A stretch of 64,000 nt of DNA from Vibrio chagasii. GTDB lineage: Bacteria > Pseudomonadota > Gammaproteobacteria > Enterobacterales > Vibrionaceae. The translations under genes and the position numbers were made by a program. Positions 25,028 through 33,412 of this stretch are shown here, piece after piece. Position 1 is the stretch's first letter, and the number at the start of each line of letters is the position of its first letter. The stretch is taken from NCBI GenBank assembly GCA_041879415.1, contig CP090852.1, positions 1,762,970-1,826,969 on the forward strand, read 5' to 3'. Under the pieces are notes generated by a model. That model saw only the letters and a program-made list of their open reading frames with translations. It was not told where the DNA came from and did not search any database.

Positions 25028-25202
25028 TTAGTCGGGCATAACTTTTGTTTATAGCCGATATAACTCGCCTCACACCAAAGATTGATGTGAGTGATATAGA
25101 TTCTGTATAGGTAACAAACGATAATATTAGGATACGCTTTCATTCTCAGTAAAGGACTATCGAGATGTGAGGAATAACATCACTCTTTAGTTCGAGTAGA
25201 GC

Positions 25203-26117
25203 ATGAAAAATACCGATTTTAGCTTGATCCCCTATTTTGTTGTGATGATGGAAGAGCTTTCTATCTCCAACACCGCCAAGCGCTTTGGCGTCTCTCAACC
25301 TGCTGTTAGTAAGGCATTAAGCCGACTAAAAGAGACCTATGACGATCCGTTGTTTGTAAAGACAAAAGACGGTTACAGACCGAGTCGATTTTGCTACGAC
25401 ATCTACCCGCAAATAAAACAGGCCTATGATGCGTTCGAATCAACGTTTCCTAATAAGCGTAAATTCGACCCGAGCAAAATTGATCGCTCTTTTAATGTCG
25501 CTTGTATCAGTGGTGCGATTTACTCTGTGATGAAGCTCGTATCAGATAGGCTTTATACTGAAACGCCCGATGTCGGTATTAATATCGATCCTCTCTATAC
25601 CGGTGATATTGCTCTCGATTTACGTCAGCATCGATACGATTTGTGTATCGCTCATCTTCCTATCGACGATCCAGCTCTAGAATGTGTACCACTTGCAAGC
25701 CAGCGCATGGTGGTGGCGTATGATAAAAATCATCCAAGGTTGGGAGACAAGATCACGCTTAAACAGTATTTGGAAGAGAAACATGTACTTCATAGCATGT
25801 GGGATACTGAAGACTCACCATTGACTAAAAGCTGTCGATACGCACAGAAAAGAAAGGTCGCTCGTAAAGCACCTGGTCCTTTTGAAATGCTAGACATAGT
25901 TAAGGGGACAGATTTGATCTGTATTACGCAGGAATCTATTTTGGACAAGTTTGGCTTGTTGGAAGAGTTCCAATTGTCGCCATTACCCTTTGAATCAAAC
26001 TTCGGAGTGGGGTACTTGGTGTGGCATAAGAGTCGTAATTCGGATATGGCACACTCATGGTTTAGAAAAAAGATTATCGATGCCTCACAAAAAAAGCCCC
26101 AGTGGGGCTTTAATTAG
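25203..26117 (+). CDS. LysR-family transcriptional regulator beside a sulfatase gene
   Basis: A 304-residue LysR regulator: winged HTH at residues 5-65 (LSISNTAKRFGVSQPAVSKALSRLKE) and a substrate-binding effector domain (about 95-300). The HTH resembles the NodD/LeuO-like subgroup, with DPLFVKTKDGYRPS after the wing. It converges with the sulfatase gene. Its last codons contain the hairpin that serves as terminator for that opposite gene, so the two transcripts overlap. It may control the sulfatase or sulfate-ester use, but convergent orientation gives weaker support than divergence would. Confidence 0.85.
   Translation: MKNTDFSLIPYFVVMMEELSISNTAKRFGVSQPAVSKALSRLKETYDDPLFVKTKDGYRPSRFCYDIYPQIKQAYDAFESTFPNKRKFDPSKIDRSFNVACISGAIYSVMKLVSDRLYTETPDVGINIDPLYTGDIALDLRQHRYDLCIAHLPIDDPALECVPLASQRMVVAYDKNHPRLGDKITLKQYLEEKHVLHSMWDTEDSPLTKSCRYAQKRKVARKAPGPFEMLDIVKGTDLICITQESILDKFGLLEEFQLSPLPFESNFGVGYLVWHKSRNSDMAHSWFRKKIIDASQKKPQWGFN
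26088..26111 (-). terminator. Terminator of the sulfatase gene, inside the 3' end of the LysR coding sequence
   Basis: AAAGCCCC-AGT-GGGGCTTT preceded on the left by further A residues (a T run on the minus strand). It covers the last nine or so codons of the LysR gene and lies about 40 bp beyond the sulfatase stop. Confidence 0.75.
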
Positions 26118-26148
26118 ACTCTGTTTTAGCAAGGCGTTTGAAGTTGGA

Positions 26149-27696
26149 TTAATTCGTGCCTTGCTGCTGCATCTTCTGCACAAGTTTTTGAAGTTTAAGC
26201 GTATTGTAGTTGATGTTAGCAGCACTAAAGCCTTGCCCAGCTTGCATTGGGTAGTCATCTAGAGAGCCCATAAACTTCGCCACTTCTTGAGACATCGGAA
26301 CGAACAGCCACATATTGTCGATCATCCAGCGGGTGTACATACCTGACTCTTTCGCCGCAGTTTCAAACGGGTCCATACGTAGGTTGGTGATTGATGCCCA
26401 AGCTGGAGCCTGACGCACAGCCGATTGCATGTCACCTTCCATCATCGCAAAGCTGGCTTTCCAATCATTCCAACGTAGTGCGTTCAACTCACCATTTGCC
26501 GAGAAGTAAAGAATGGTCTCACGAGGCCCTTTGTCTTCTTTCCCTTCAAAGTAAGGCTTAAAGTTTGAGCCATCTAAATGAACACGCCACTCTTTGTCGT
26601 TCAGTGTTACGCCTTCTTTTAATTCTTCGATGATGTTGTCGTTACCCGCAGCAGCTGCCAGTGTCGGTAGCCAGTCTTCTTGAGACATAAGAGCATTGAT
26701 TGCAGAACCCGGCTTGATAACACCTGGCCACTTCACGATTTGCGGTACACGCATACCACCTTCGTAAGTTGTGCCTTTCTCACCGTGGAATGGAGAGGTA
26801 CCGCCGTCTGGCCAAGTAAACTTCTCAGCGCCGTTATCGGTAGACAGAATTACGATTGTGTTGTCCGCTACGTCTAAACGTTCGAGCGTATCAAGTAATG
26901 CACCGACATTGTCATCTAGTTGGCGCATACCATCGGCATAGATACCTTGGCCTGTAATGCCATCGTAATGCTCGTTGAGGCGAGTCCACACGTGCATACG
27001 AGTTGAGTTGTACCAAACGAAGAACGGCTTATCGGCTTTAACGGCTTTCTCCATGAAAGTAATCGTCGCTTCAGTAAAGTCTTCATCGATGGTTTCCATA
27101 CGAGCACGAGTCAGTGGACCTGTGTCTTCAATCTTGCCATCAGCTGTCGCTTTTATAACACCACGAGGACCGTACTGTTTTCTAAATTCTGGGTCTTTAG
27201 GGTAGAAGTACGTTTCAGGCTCTTCTTCAGCATTTAAGTGGTATAGGTTACCGAAGAACTCATCAAAACCATGGTTTGTTGGAAGGTGTTTGTCTTGATC
27301 GCCTAAGTGGTTTTTACCAAATTGTGCCGTCGCGTAGCCTTCTTGCTTAAGCGCGTCGCCGATAGTGGGAGCCCAATCTGGAATACCGTGGTCAGAGCCC
27401 GGCATACCAATGGTTAGAAGGCCCGTACGGAAAGGGTGTTGACCCGTGATGAAAGCAGCACGGCCGGCAGTACAAGACTGTTGAGCGTACATGTCTGTGA
27501 AAATAGCGCCATCGTGGGCAATGCGATCGATGTTTGGTGTTTCATATCCCATCATGCCGCGGTTGTATGCGCTGGTGTTGTAGTAGCCTAAATCATCAGC
27601 CCAGATTGCAAGAATGTTTGGCTGTTCTGCCGCCGCTACACTCTGAGCCAAGCTCAAGGCGCCCATTGCAAGCACGGATTTGGTAAAAGTAGTCAA
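26149..27696 (-). CDS. Secreted sulfatase (arylsulfatase family)
   Basis: A 515-residue sulfatase with a signal peptide (MTTFTKSVLAMGALSLAQSVAAA, cleavage near residue 23). The active-site signature is CTAGR at 75-79, the C-x-A-x-R form of the sulfatase motif, in which the cysteine is oxidised to formylglycine. Metal-binding DD is at 34-35 and a further metal/substrate segment is STDNGAE near residue 285. It hydrolyses sulfate esters in the periplasm or outside, such as sulfated polysaccharides or aryl sulfates. Maturation needs a formylglycine-generating enzyme (anSME or FGE); none is in this window. A LysR regulator converges on it. Confidence 0.92.
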   Translation of the reverse strand: MTTFTKSVLAMGALSLAQSVAAAEQPNILAIWADDLGYYNTSAYNRGMMGYETPNIDRIAHDGAIFTDMYAQQSCTAGRAAFITGQHPFRTGLLTIGMPGSDHGIPDWAPTIGDALKQEGYATAQFGKNHLGDQDKHLPTNHGFDEFFGNLYHLNAEEEPETYFYPKDPEFRKQYGPRGVIKATADGKIEDTGPLTRARMETIDEDFTEATITFMEKAVKADKPFFVWYNSTRMHVWTRLNEHYDGITGQGIYADGMRQLDDNVGALLDTLERLDVADNTIVILSTDNGAEKFTWPDGGTSPFHGEKGTTYEGGMRVPQIVKWPGVIKPGSAINALMSQEDWLPTLAAAAGNDNIIEELKEGVTLNDKEWRVHLDGSNFKPYFEGKEDKGPRETILYFSANGELNALRWNDWKASFAMMEGDMQSAVRQAPAWASITNLRMDPFETAAKESGMYTRWMIDNMWLFVPMSQEVAKFMGSLDDYPMQAGQGFSAANINYNTLKLQKLVQKMQQQGTN

Positions 27697-27929
27697 GGTA
27701 CAGTCCTCTTATGGTTCTAGATTACGTTGCAGAAGAAAGTATCAAAACCGGATTAACCTTGAGGACTACAGGGTATAAATTCTAGTTAACTGCCTGAGTA
27801 ACGTAAGGCGTGTAGGGGAGCTAGTTACGATTTTCGGTAAATGAGTCGCTGAAAATATACATATTTTACGATCATTAATATGTTATCATCTCCCTACTAC
27901 TTAAGGGGTGTCTTAAGGCATCGGGATGT

Positions 27930-28253
27930 ATGCGAGCAAATTTACGTGCTTGTGTCAGTCACTTTCTGGCGAATATGGAATCGAAAATGTTGTTGGAAGA
28001 AGTTGTAGAAATCATTGAATTAACCGACTCAGACCATTTATCTCACGCAATGGACCTGTTTAACGAGCATGGCTTTGTTTCCGCAGAGCATTTACCTTTC
28101 ATGTCGGTGGTTTTTGAAACCGCACCTGAGCATCTTGCGGAGAAACTGTCGCAGATTGGCTTCAAAGGTCTAGTGCAAGTAGAGAAAAGTGAAGATGCAA
28201 CTGGCTTTGTGATCGTTGACGCTGAACGAGCTCAGCTTAGCAAAAGTGCGTAA
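27930..28253 (+). CDS. Small protein of unknown function
   Basis: A 107-residue acidic protein, unrecognised. ATG 27930 gives this length; ATG 27975 (MESKMLLEEV) would give 92 residues and a cleaner N-terminus, since the first 15 residues look unlike the rest. The composition suggests a compact alternating alpha/beta fold with no membrane segment or signal. The next gene starts 47 bp downstream on the same strand and ends at a terminator, so the two are probably co-transcribed. I cannot propose a function. Confidence 0.55.
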   Translation: MRANLRACVSHFLANMESKMLLEEVVEIIELTDSDHLSHAMDLFNEHGFVSAEHLPFMSVVFETAPEHLAEKLSQIGFKGLVQVEKSEDATGFVIVDAERAQLSKSA

Positions 28254-28300
28254 TCAGAAACGCTCAATAATATCCGTTATGACAATTTGAGGTTAACACA

Positions 28301-28735
28301 GTGACAACAGCTACCGTTTCAGTAACAGAGCAACAGATCTCCAATGAACATGCACTTTTAGGTGCATCATTACTAGCGTCCCAAAAAGTAGAGTTGGCGC
28401 TGTTTAATGTGATCTCTAAATTAGCGAAAACCTTGTCAAAAGATGCTCAGAAAGAGCTAGGTTTAGACCTAGATACTTTTTTGAGAGAGAAAGCGAGTCA
28501 CCAAGAAGCAACACTCAGCTTGTATGAGCAGGCGTTCGGTGAACAACTACCGCTGAAAAAAAACGAACTTAACGATTTTATTTATCACAGAAACGTAGTG
28601 ACTCGCAGTTTTTGGCGAGTGACAGGTGCTGATGTTAAGGGTGGCGAGAAGCTAGCTAACCCAGAACTCTACCTAAAAGAGTTTCTTGCTAAATGTGAAT
28701 ACTGGCAAGTGATGCTGGATAACCAATCCAAATAA
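28301..28735 (+). CDS. Small helical protein of unknown function (HEPN-like appearance)
   Basis: A 144-residue, almost entirely helical protein starting at GTG 28301 behind TGAGG. After an N-terminal tail come LLASQKVELALFNVISKLAK and, near residues 93-105, DFIYHRNVVTRSFWR. That arrangement (a helix starting with conserved ELALF and a later RN motif) recalls HEPN-type proteins, but the histidine of the R-x4-6-H ribonuclease motif is missing, so nuclease activity is not supported. It shares an operon with the preceding small gene and ends at a bidirectional terminator. Function unknown. Confidence 0.6.
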   Translation: MTTATVSVTEQQISNEHALLGASLLASQKVELALFNVISKLAKTLSKDAQKELGLDLDTFLREKASHQEATLSLYEQAFGEQLPLKKNELNDFIYHRNVVTRSFWRVTGADVKGGEKLANPELYLKEFLAKCEYWQVMLDNQSK

Positions 28736-28749
28736 TCACGCCGAAAAAG

Positions 28750-28780
28750 AAAGCCATAGCAGAAGTGCTATGGCTTTTTT
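28750..28780 (+). terminator. Terminator after the small-gene pair, probably bidirectional
   Basis: AAAGCCATAGCA-GAAG-TGCTATGGCTTT plus three more T. The A-rich left flank would also stop the opposing cytochrome b561 transcript. Confidence 0.88.
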
Positions 28781-28818
28781 GTTAGCCGCGATTTAAGTCC
28801 AAAGTCTCACAGTATTAT

Positions 28819-29382
28819 TTAAATCATCATTTTTAATACATAGTTCTTAGAGACAAAGTGGTGTTTAAGTGCTGCACTAATATGTAAAACAATCAAACAA
28901 GCTAGGGCAATACAACTGGCACGATGTAAATAAAAGAAGAAGCTGTTGATTGCTGGGTTGGTAATTAGGTTTTCGACAGTGGTTAACCAGAATAGTGAGT
29001 AAGGTTGTTCCAGCATTAAATAGCCTGTACTGAACACCATAAACATAGCGAGGTACATTAAAGAGTGAGCAAGCTTAGCCACACACTTTTGTCCCTCTGG
29101 TATTGATGTTGGCATGGTTGGAGAAGAGCGAAAGTGACTCCAGATATAACGAATCACGAGCAATGGTGTCGCAACGGTTGCCAATGACATGTTAAGCACT
29201 GATAAGAATGAAAACAGCTCTGGATGACTGGTAACATAGTGCATCACATAACCTGCGATTGTGGCATAAAGGATTACTGAAGCCATTACCCAGTGCAGTA
29301 CACGGCTTACTAAATCGTATCTTGGATTATTCAAATTAACCTCGCTCTGATCGTTATTAATATAAGTTTCACTTCGATGCAA
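28819..29382 (-). CDS. Cytochrome b561 family protein
   Basis: A 187-residue membrane protein with four helices and paired histidines for two b-type haems: VLHWVMA (helix 1, H30), AKLAHSLMYLAM (helix 3) and LHRASC with LHISAALKHHF (helix 4). This is the bacterial CybB/YodB-type b561 arrangement, an inner-membrane electron carrier that oxidises quinol or reduces periplasmic acceptors; E. coli CybB acts as a superoxide:ubiquinone oxidoreductase. The first 20 residues are a polar cytoplasmic tail. It is a single gene with no neighbouring partner (for example YceI) in view. Confidence 0.85.
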   Translation of the reverse strand: MHRSETYINNDQSEVNLNNPRYDLVSRVLHWVMASVILYATIAGYVMHYVTSHPELFSFLSVLNMSLATVATPLLVIRYIWSHFRSSPTMPTSIPEGQKCVAKLAHSLMYLAMFMVFSTGYLMLEQPYSLFWLTTVENLITNPAINSFFFYLHRASCIALACLIVLHISAALKHHFVSKNYVLKMMI

Positions 29383-29610
29383 TAAATCAAATGACTCTAT
29401 ATTCGCATCGCGAATTAATTATATAGAACAGTATTACTTGGTATTTTTATAATTTAGAAATTAATGATGTTGCTTCAGGTGTTTTATAATTATCAATGAT
29501 GTTTTAGAGTGTTAATTCCAATATGGATAAGGCAAACTTGCCCACTTCCTAGCTTGTATGCCTATTACGAGATACAGTTAGGTTAAAGACAAATATATAA
29601 GGAATGTATA

Positions 29611-30450
29611 ATGCTTCGAATCTTATTGATTGCAGTTATCTCAGTGTTCAGCACAATGAGTTTTGCAAGCGAAGAAGTTAAGTACTCTGAGAAAGAGTAT
29701 TTGGATAGACCATTGATGGAACGCTACGTTTTAGATGAGTTGAAGCAGTTGCGAATGGATCAGCAAGATCTTGAAAGGCGTCTCACCATTCAGATGACGG
29801 ATCGCGAGCTGGCTGTGGCGGATAAGTCACTCAATTATGCCAATGTCACCGTTACCTATTTCTTCTACATTATTGCAGGCGTGGCGTCTTTAATCGCCTT
29901 AGTGGGTTGGCAGTCGCTCAAAGAGCTAAAACACACCACCAAAGAGATGGCAGATCAACGACTCAATACTATCGCTCAAGAGTATGAGAAAAAGTTCAAT
30001 GTGCTTGAGAGAGACTTGAAGCGTAAGACAAGAATCATTTCAGAGAACAACCGAGAAATCGAAATCATCAATGAGATCCACAATCTATGGTTGAGGGCGC
30101 AGAATGCTCAAACCGCGGAACAGAAAATTGAAATTTATGATGAGATTTTGAAGGTTCGTCCTGGGGACTTGGAAGCATTGACATATAAAGCAGACGCAGC
30201 GATGGAGATTCAGGAATACCATTGGGCGATGAGCTTATGTAATCGTGTGTTAGAGGTGGATGACCAGAACGCTCATGCTTTATATCAACGAGCGTGTGCT
30301 TACGCTAGGTTGGGAGCGGAAGGGCAAGCGATTGATGATTTAGAACGCTCTGTTGAAGCCAGTGGCTCAATGCGAGAGTTGTTGGCTGAAGAACCGGACT
30401 TCGAAATGCTTCGAGGTTTAGAACGTTTTGAGGCGCTTCGCGAAGAATAA
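29611..30450 (+). CDS. TPR-repeat membrane protein
   Basis: A 279-residue protein with a signal peptide (residues 1-19), a short periplasmic segment, one membrane helix at about 79-100, a coiled coil (about 100-160) and tetratricopeptide repeats (about 160-250), ending with a segment resembling the DxxLxxxPxFxxLR close of TPR arrays. With a cleaved signal and one stop-transfer helix the TPR domain would face the cytoplasm. TPR domains mediate protein contacts; no enzymatic role is suggested. It ends at a terminator (30461) and is separate from the endopeptidase gene that follows. Confidence 0.75.
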   Translation: MLRILLIAVISVFSTMSFASEEVKYSEKEYLDRPLMERYVLDELKQLRMDQQDLERRLTIQMTDRELAVADKSLNYANVTVTYFFYIIAGVASLIALVGWQSLKELKHTTKEMADQRLNTIAQEYEKKFNVLERDLKRKTRIISENNREIEIINEIHNLWLRAQNAQTAEQKIEIYDEILKVRPGDLEALTYKADAAMEIQEYHWAMSLCNRVLEVDDQNAHALYQRACAYARLGAEGQAIDDLERSVEASGSMRELLAEEPDFEMLRGLERFEALREE

Positions 30451-30460
30451 GGATTTGATT

Positions 30461-30491
30461 GTATGGTGGGGTCGCGTCCCACCATACTTTT
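30461..30491 (+). terminator. Intrinsic terminator after the TPR gene
   Basis: GTATGGTGGG-GTCGCGT-CCCACCATAC followed by TTTT. Confidence 0.85.
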
Positions 30492-30542
30492 ATGCTTTAT
30501 ACGGAACGGTTTCTTACATTTCATTAGTGCTTTTGCATGATT

Positions 30543-30557
30543 TGTTATGTTATAACA
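30543..30557 (+). promoter_or_regulatory. Zur-like box upstream of the M23 endopeptidase
   Basis: TGTTATGTTATAACA: perfect 6-bp arms TGTTAT/ATAACA around a 3-bp centre, the same length and arms as the enterobacterial Zur consensus (TGTTATA-N-TATAACA), and flanked by GATT and CTTTC where the consensus has GAAA/TTTC. It lies 37-51 bp before the start codon chosen at 30594, at promoter position. Confidence 0.7.
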
Positions 30558-30593
30558 CTTTCTAAGTTCCTTGTTTTAACCGTTAAGTATTTT

Positions 30594-31850
30594 ATGAAGT
30601 ACCTCCGTATTAGCCTGATTATTATTGCAATCAGTGCATTTTCACTCGCTACTTTCCTTTCCTTTCATTCCGAACCAGAAAAAGAAATTTCAATAAAAAT
30701 AACGCCTTATCAAGAACTACACACGGACGGTGAAGCACAGGCGCAGGCACAAAATCAGACTAGCTCAATAGTCAAAATTCACTACTTTGTGAAGGTAGGG
30801 GATACCCTCAGCAACATCTTTTCGTCTTGGAATCTGCCTTATGAAACCGTACATAAGATCATGGAAGCGGATCTTGAGTCTTTGAAACTCGATACAATTA
30901 AGCCAGGTGATCATTTAGAACTGGTTTTGGATGCTGACTCTAAACAGCTTGTGGAGCTGATTTATCACGAGAGTCTGGTTGAGCAAGCGACCTTTACTCG
31001 AAACGATGATGGTAGTTTCACTTATAAATTCCACGAGATCCCAGGTGAATGGAAAGAAAAACTCTATGCAGGTAGTGTCCAAGGGAGTTTTTCAACGTCT
31101 GCATACAGAGCAGGGTTAACTACCGCTCAGATAGCGAATATTACTCGCACGTTGAAAGATAAAGTTAACTTCGCTCGTGAGCTGAGAGCGGGTGACCGCT
31201 TCAATGTATTGGTTAAAGAGCAATACACAGATGATCACCTAACAGGCAAAACAGAAGTTCAAGGTATCTCGATTCAGTTACGAAACCGCGAAGTGGCAGC
31301 GTTTCTCGCGCCAGATGGTCTCTTCTATGACAGAGAGGGCAATAGTCTAGAGCAAGCCTTTGATAGATACCCTGTCGACAGAAAATTCCGACGAATTACC
31401 TCATCGTTTAATCCGACACGAAGACACCCAGTAACAGGGCGAATCTCGCCGCACAATGGTACCGACTTTGCGACACCAGTGGGCTCACCGGTTTACTCAA
31501 CGGGTGATGGCCGTGTTGTAGCGCTTCGTGACCACCCGTATGCCGGCAAGTACTTGGTGATCGAACACAACAGTGTATATACGACGCGTTATCTTCACTT
31601 AAGCCGCTTCTTAGTTAAGAAAGGGCAACAAATTAAGCGAGGCCAGAAAATTGCGCTATCGGGGGCGACTGGCCGTATTACTGGCCCTCACTTGCATTTT
31701 GAGGTGTTGGTTCGTGGTCGAGCTGTTGATGCGATGAAGGCTAACCTACCGATGGCGAGCTCGATTATGCCTAAAGACAGAAAAGAGTTTTTAGCTCGAA
31801 TCGTCTCTTTTGATGCCATGCTCTCTAAGCCAGCAGAACGTGCGAGCTAG
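30594..31850 (+). CDS. shyB: Peptidoglycan DD-metalloendopeptidase, M23 family (ShyB-like)
   Basis: A 418-residue protein anchored by an N-terminal helix (MKYLRISLIIIAISAFSLATFL), with a LysM-like/OapA-type segment (HYFVKVGDTLSNIFSSWNLP), a middle domain, and a C-terminal LytM (M23) domain with the zinc ligands in HNGTDFATPVGSPV and HLHFEV. It cuts stem-peptide crosslinks so the sacculus can grow. V. cholerae has ShyA, ShyB and ShyC; ShyB is the one repressed by Zur and made in zinc starvation. A Zur-like box sits just upstream here, hence the name. I start at 30594: an upstream in-frame ATG (30537) would place coding sequence over the operator. The paralogue assignment needs phylogeny. Confidence 0.82.
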   Translation: MKYLRISLIIIAISAFSLATFLSFHSEPEKEISIKITPYQELHTDGEAQAQAQNQTSSIVKIHYFVKVGDTLSNIFSSWNLPYETVHKIMEADLESLKLDTIKPGDHLELVLDADSKQLVELIYHESLVEQATFTRNDDGSFTYKFHEIPGEWKEKLYAGSVQGSFSTSAYRAGLTTAQIANITRTLKDKVNFARELRAGDRFNVLVKEQYTDDHLTGKTEVQGISIQLRNREVAAFLAPDGLFYDREGNSLEQAFDRYPVDRKFRRITSSFNPTRRHPVTGRISPHNGTDFATPVGSPVYSTGDGRVVALRDHPYAGKYLVIEHNSVYTTRYLHLSRFLVKKGQQIKRGQKIALSGATGRITGPHLHFEVLVRGRAVDAMKANLPMASSIMPKDRKEFLARIVSFDAMLSKPAERAS

Positions 31851-31881
31851 AGGTATTCAAATTAACTTAGCAATACATACA

Positions 31882-31923
31882 AAAACGCCCCTTAGCTAAC
31901 GGTTTAGCTAAGGGGCGTTTTTT
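31882..31923 (+). terminator. Intrinsic terminator after the endopeptidase gene
   Basis: An 18-bp stem from 31882-31899 (core ACGCCCCTTAGCTAA) and 31904-31921, loop CGGT, T run to 31923. Confidence 0.92.
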
Positions 31924-32028
31924 ATAGGGAATCACACAACTGAGCGAATGACTCAGTTTTCTGTTAGATAGAATTGCCGGGGGGCGAGGTTTGGTGGTTA
32001 GCCGGGCTCAGAATCAACCTGTAACTAG

Positions 32029-32349
32029 TTAAGCAACAACTACCGCTGTGCCACTGGCAGAAACCATTAGCATGCCGTTACCTGTGCCAAGCACTTCGTA
32101 ATCGATGTCGACACCCACGACGGCGTTTGCTCCGGCTTCAATGGCTTTCTGCTCTAACTCTTTGAATGCATAGTTGCGTGCTTTCTCGAGTTCCTTTTCG
32201 TAGGTGCCAGAACGCCCACCAACAAAATCACGAATACCAGAAAACATATCCTTGAATACGTTCACCCCTAAGATAGCCTCTCCGGCAATAACCCCTTTGT
32301 AGTCGACAATGCGTTTACCTTCGACAGATTGTGTGGTGGTAATGATCAT
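32029..32349 (-). CDS. ybjQ: YbjQ-family protein (UPF0145)
   Basis: A 106-residue protein matching E. coli YbjQ almost end to end: [44 protein letters not shown] and [11 protein letters not shown]. Members form pentameric rings, and some annotations call them heavy-metal-binding, but the biological role is not established. It is soluble, with no signal. It lies 24 bp after the LysR gene on the same strand, so read-through from that gene is possible. Confidence 0.9.
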   Translation of the reverse strand: MIITTTQSVEGKRIVDYKGVIAGEAILGVNVFKDMFSGIRDFVGGRSGTYEKELEKARNYAFKELEQKAIEAGANAVVGVDIDYEVLGTGNGMLMVSASGTAVVVA

Positions 32350-32373
32350 AATGGCCTCTTGTAAGTAACGGTT

Positions 32374-33321
32374 CTATTGGATGTTATCGGTATGTTCTTC
32401 TTGTGTTCGATCGTTAAGTGTCATGTCTGAATTGGCAAATTCATGTCTTAACCATGTTCTCAGTTTTAGCACACTTTCTTGTTTTAACTTGTTTTTTGGG
32501 CAAACAAAATAGAAATCTTGGTGTGGGTTAGCGACTGGCTCGCCAAGCTCAACCAGCATGCCGTGGCTGATATCATCTTTTACAAACAAGCGATGGGTGA
32601 CTAATACGCCAAGTGAACGAATGGCGGCTTGTACTGCTTGAATCGATACATCAAACGTTAGATTGCTGTGGAAACTGGGCATTGGGATTTGATAATGGTC
32701 ACACCATACTTGCCAGTCGTGTTTGCGCCTAGGGTTAAAAACACCAATTGTAGGGTTCTGTTCGACAAGCTCTATGACACTTAACTCTTTATTGTTTGCA
32801 AGTAGCGTAGGGCTACATACCAGCACCAGATCATCATCGCCAAGTTTTTCGCTGTAGTACTGCTCCCACTCATTCGGTTTGCCATGCACAAGAGCAATAT
32901 CAACCCCTTCTTGTTCAATATCGAAAGGGCCCGTTAGTGTTGAAATACGAATATCAAGTGACGGAGCGAAAGCTTGAAAGTCGGGGACGCGGGGGATCCA
33001 CCAATGCATTGCAAGCGAATTCACCATATTGAGGGTAATGCGATGGTCATTGGGCGTCCTTGCTAGCTCTTCAGTCGCCTCTATCACCTGTTCCAACGCA
33101 GGAGCGACCTTGCGGTAATAACGTTTACCAGCGGCATTAAGGACAACGCGGCGACCTACTCGCTGAAACAGCGGCCTATTGACCTGTTGTTCTAAAGACT
33201 TAATGGCTTGGCTTACTGCAGAGTGGCTGACATACAACACACGAGCGGCATCGGTCATGCTGCCAGTTTCTGCAACAGCAATGAAAGCATAAACGGATTT
33301 AAGCGGAACGAGCTTTTTCAT
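32374..33321 (-). CDS. LysR-family regulator, divergent from an EamA transporter
   Basis: A 315-residue LysR protein. I chose ATG 33321 (MKKLVPLKSVYAFIAVAETGS), preceded by AAGGA at normal spacing; the frame is open much further upstream, but that extension has non-protein-like composition and would overlap the divergent transporter gene by over 200 bp. The HTH is SMTDAARVLYVSHSAVSQAIKSLE, similar to the GcvA/AmpR subgroup, followed by the effector domain. The divergent promoter shared with the EamA gene (91 bp between starts) strongly suggests it controls that transporter. Confidence 0.87.
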   Translation of the reverse strand: MKKLVPLKSVYAFIAVAETGSMTDAARVLYVSHSAVSQAIKSLEQQVNRPLFQRVGRRVVLNAAGKRYYRKVAPALEQVIEATEELARTPNDHRITLNMVNSLAMHWWIPRVPDFQAFAPSLDIRISTLTGPFDIEQEGVDIALVHGKPNEWEQYYSEKLGDDDLVLVCSPTLLANNKELSVIELVEQNPTIGVFNPRRKHDWQVWCDHYQIPMPSFHSNLTFDVSIQAVQAAIRSLGVLVTHRLFVKDDISHGMLVELGEPVANPHQDFYFVCPKNKLKQESVLKLRTWLRHEFANSDMTLNDRTQEEHTDNIQ

Positions 33322-33412
33322 TGGTAAGTTTTCCTTACAGTTATGGTTAATATTACTCGCTATTTTTAATGACGTCACGCTTCTAAAATAGACAGCATAG
33401 GAGGTGATAATT

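Noticed and set aside
30537-30593. Upstream start of the M23 endopeptidase at 30537
   Set aside because: The extra residues would be encoded by the Zur-like operator and promoter region and would precede the natural signal anchor beginning at 30594.
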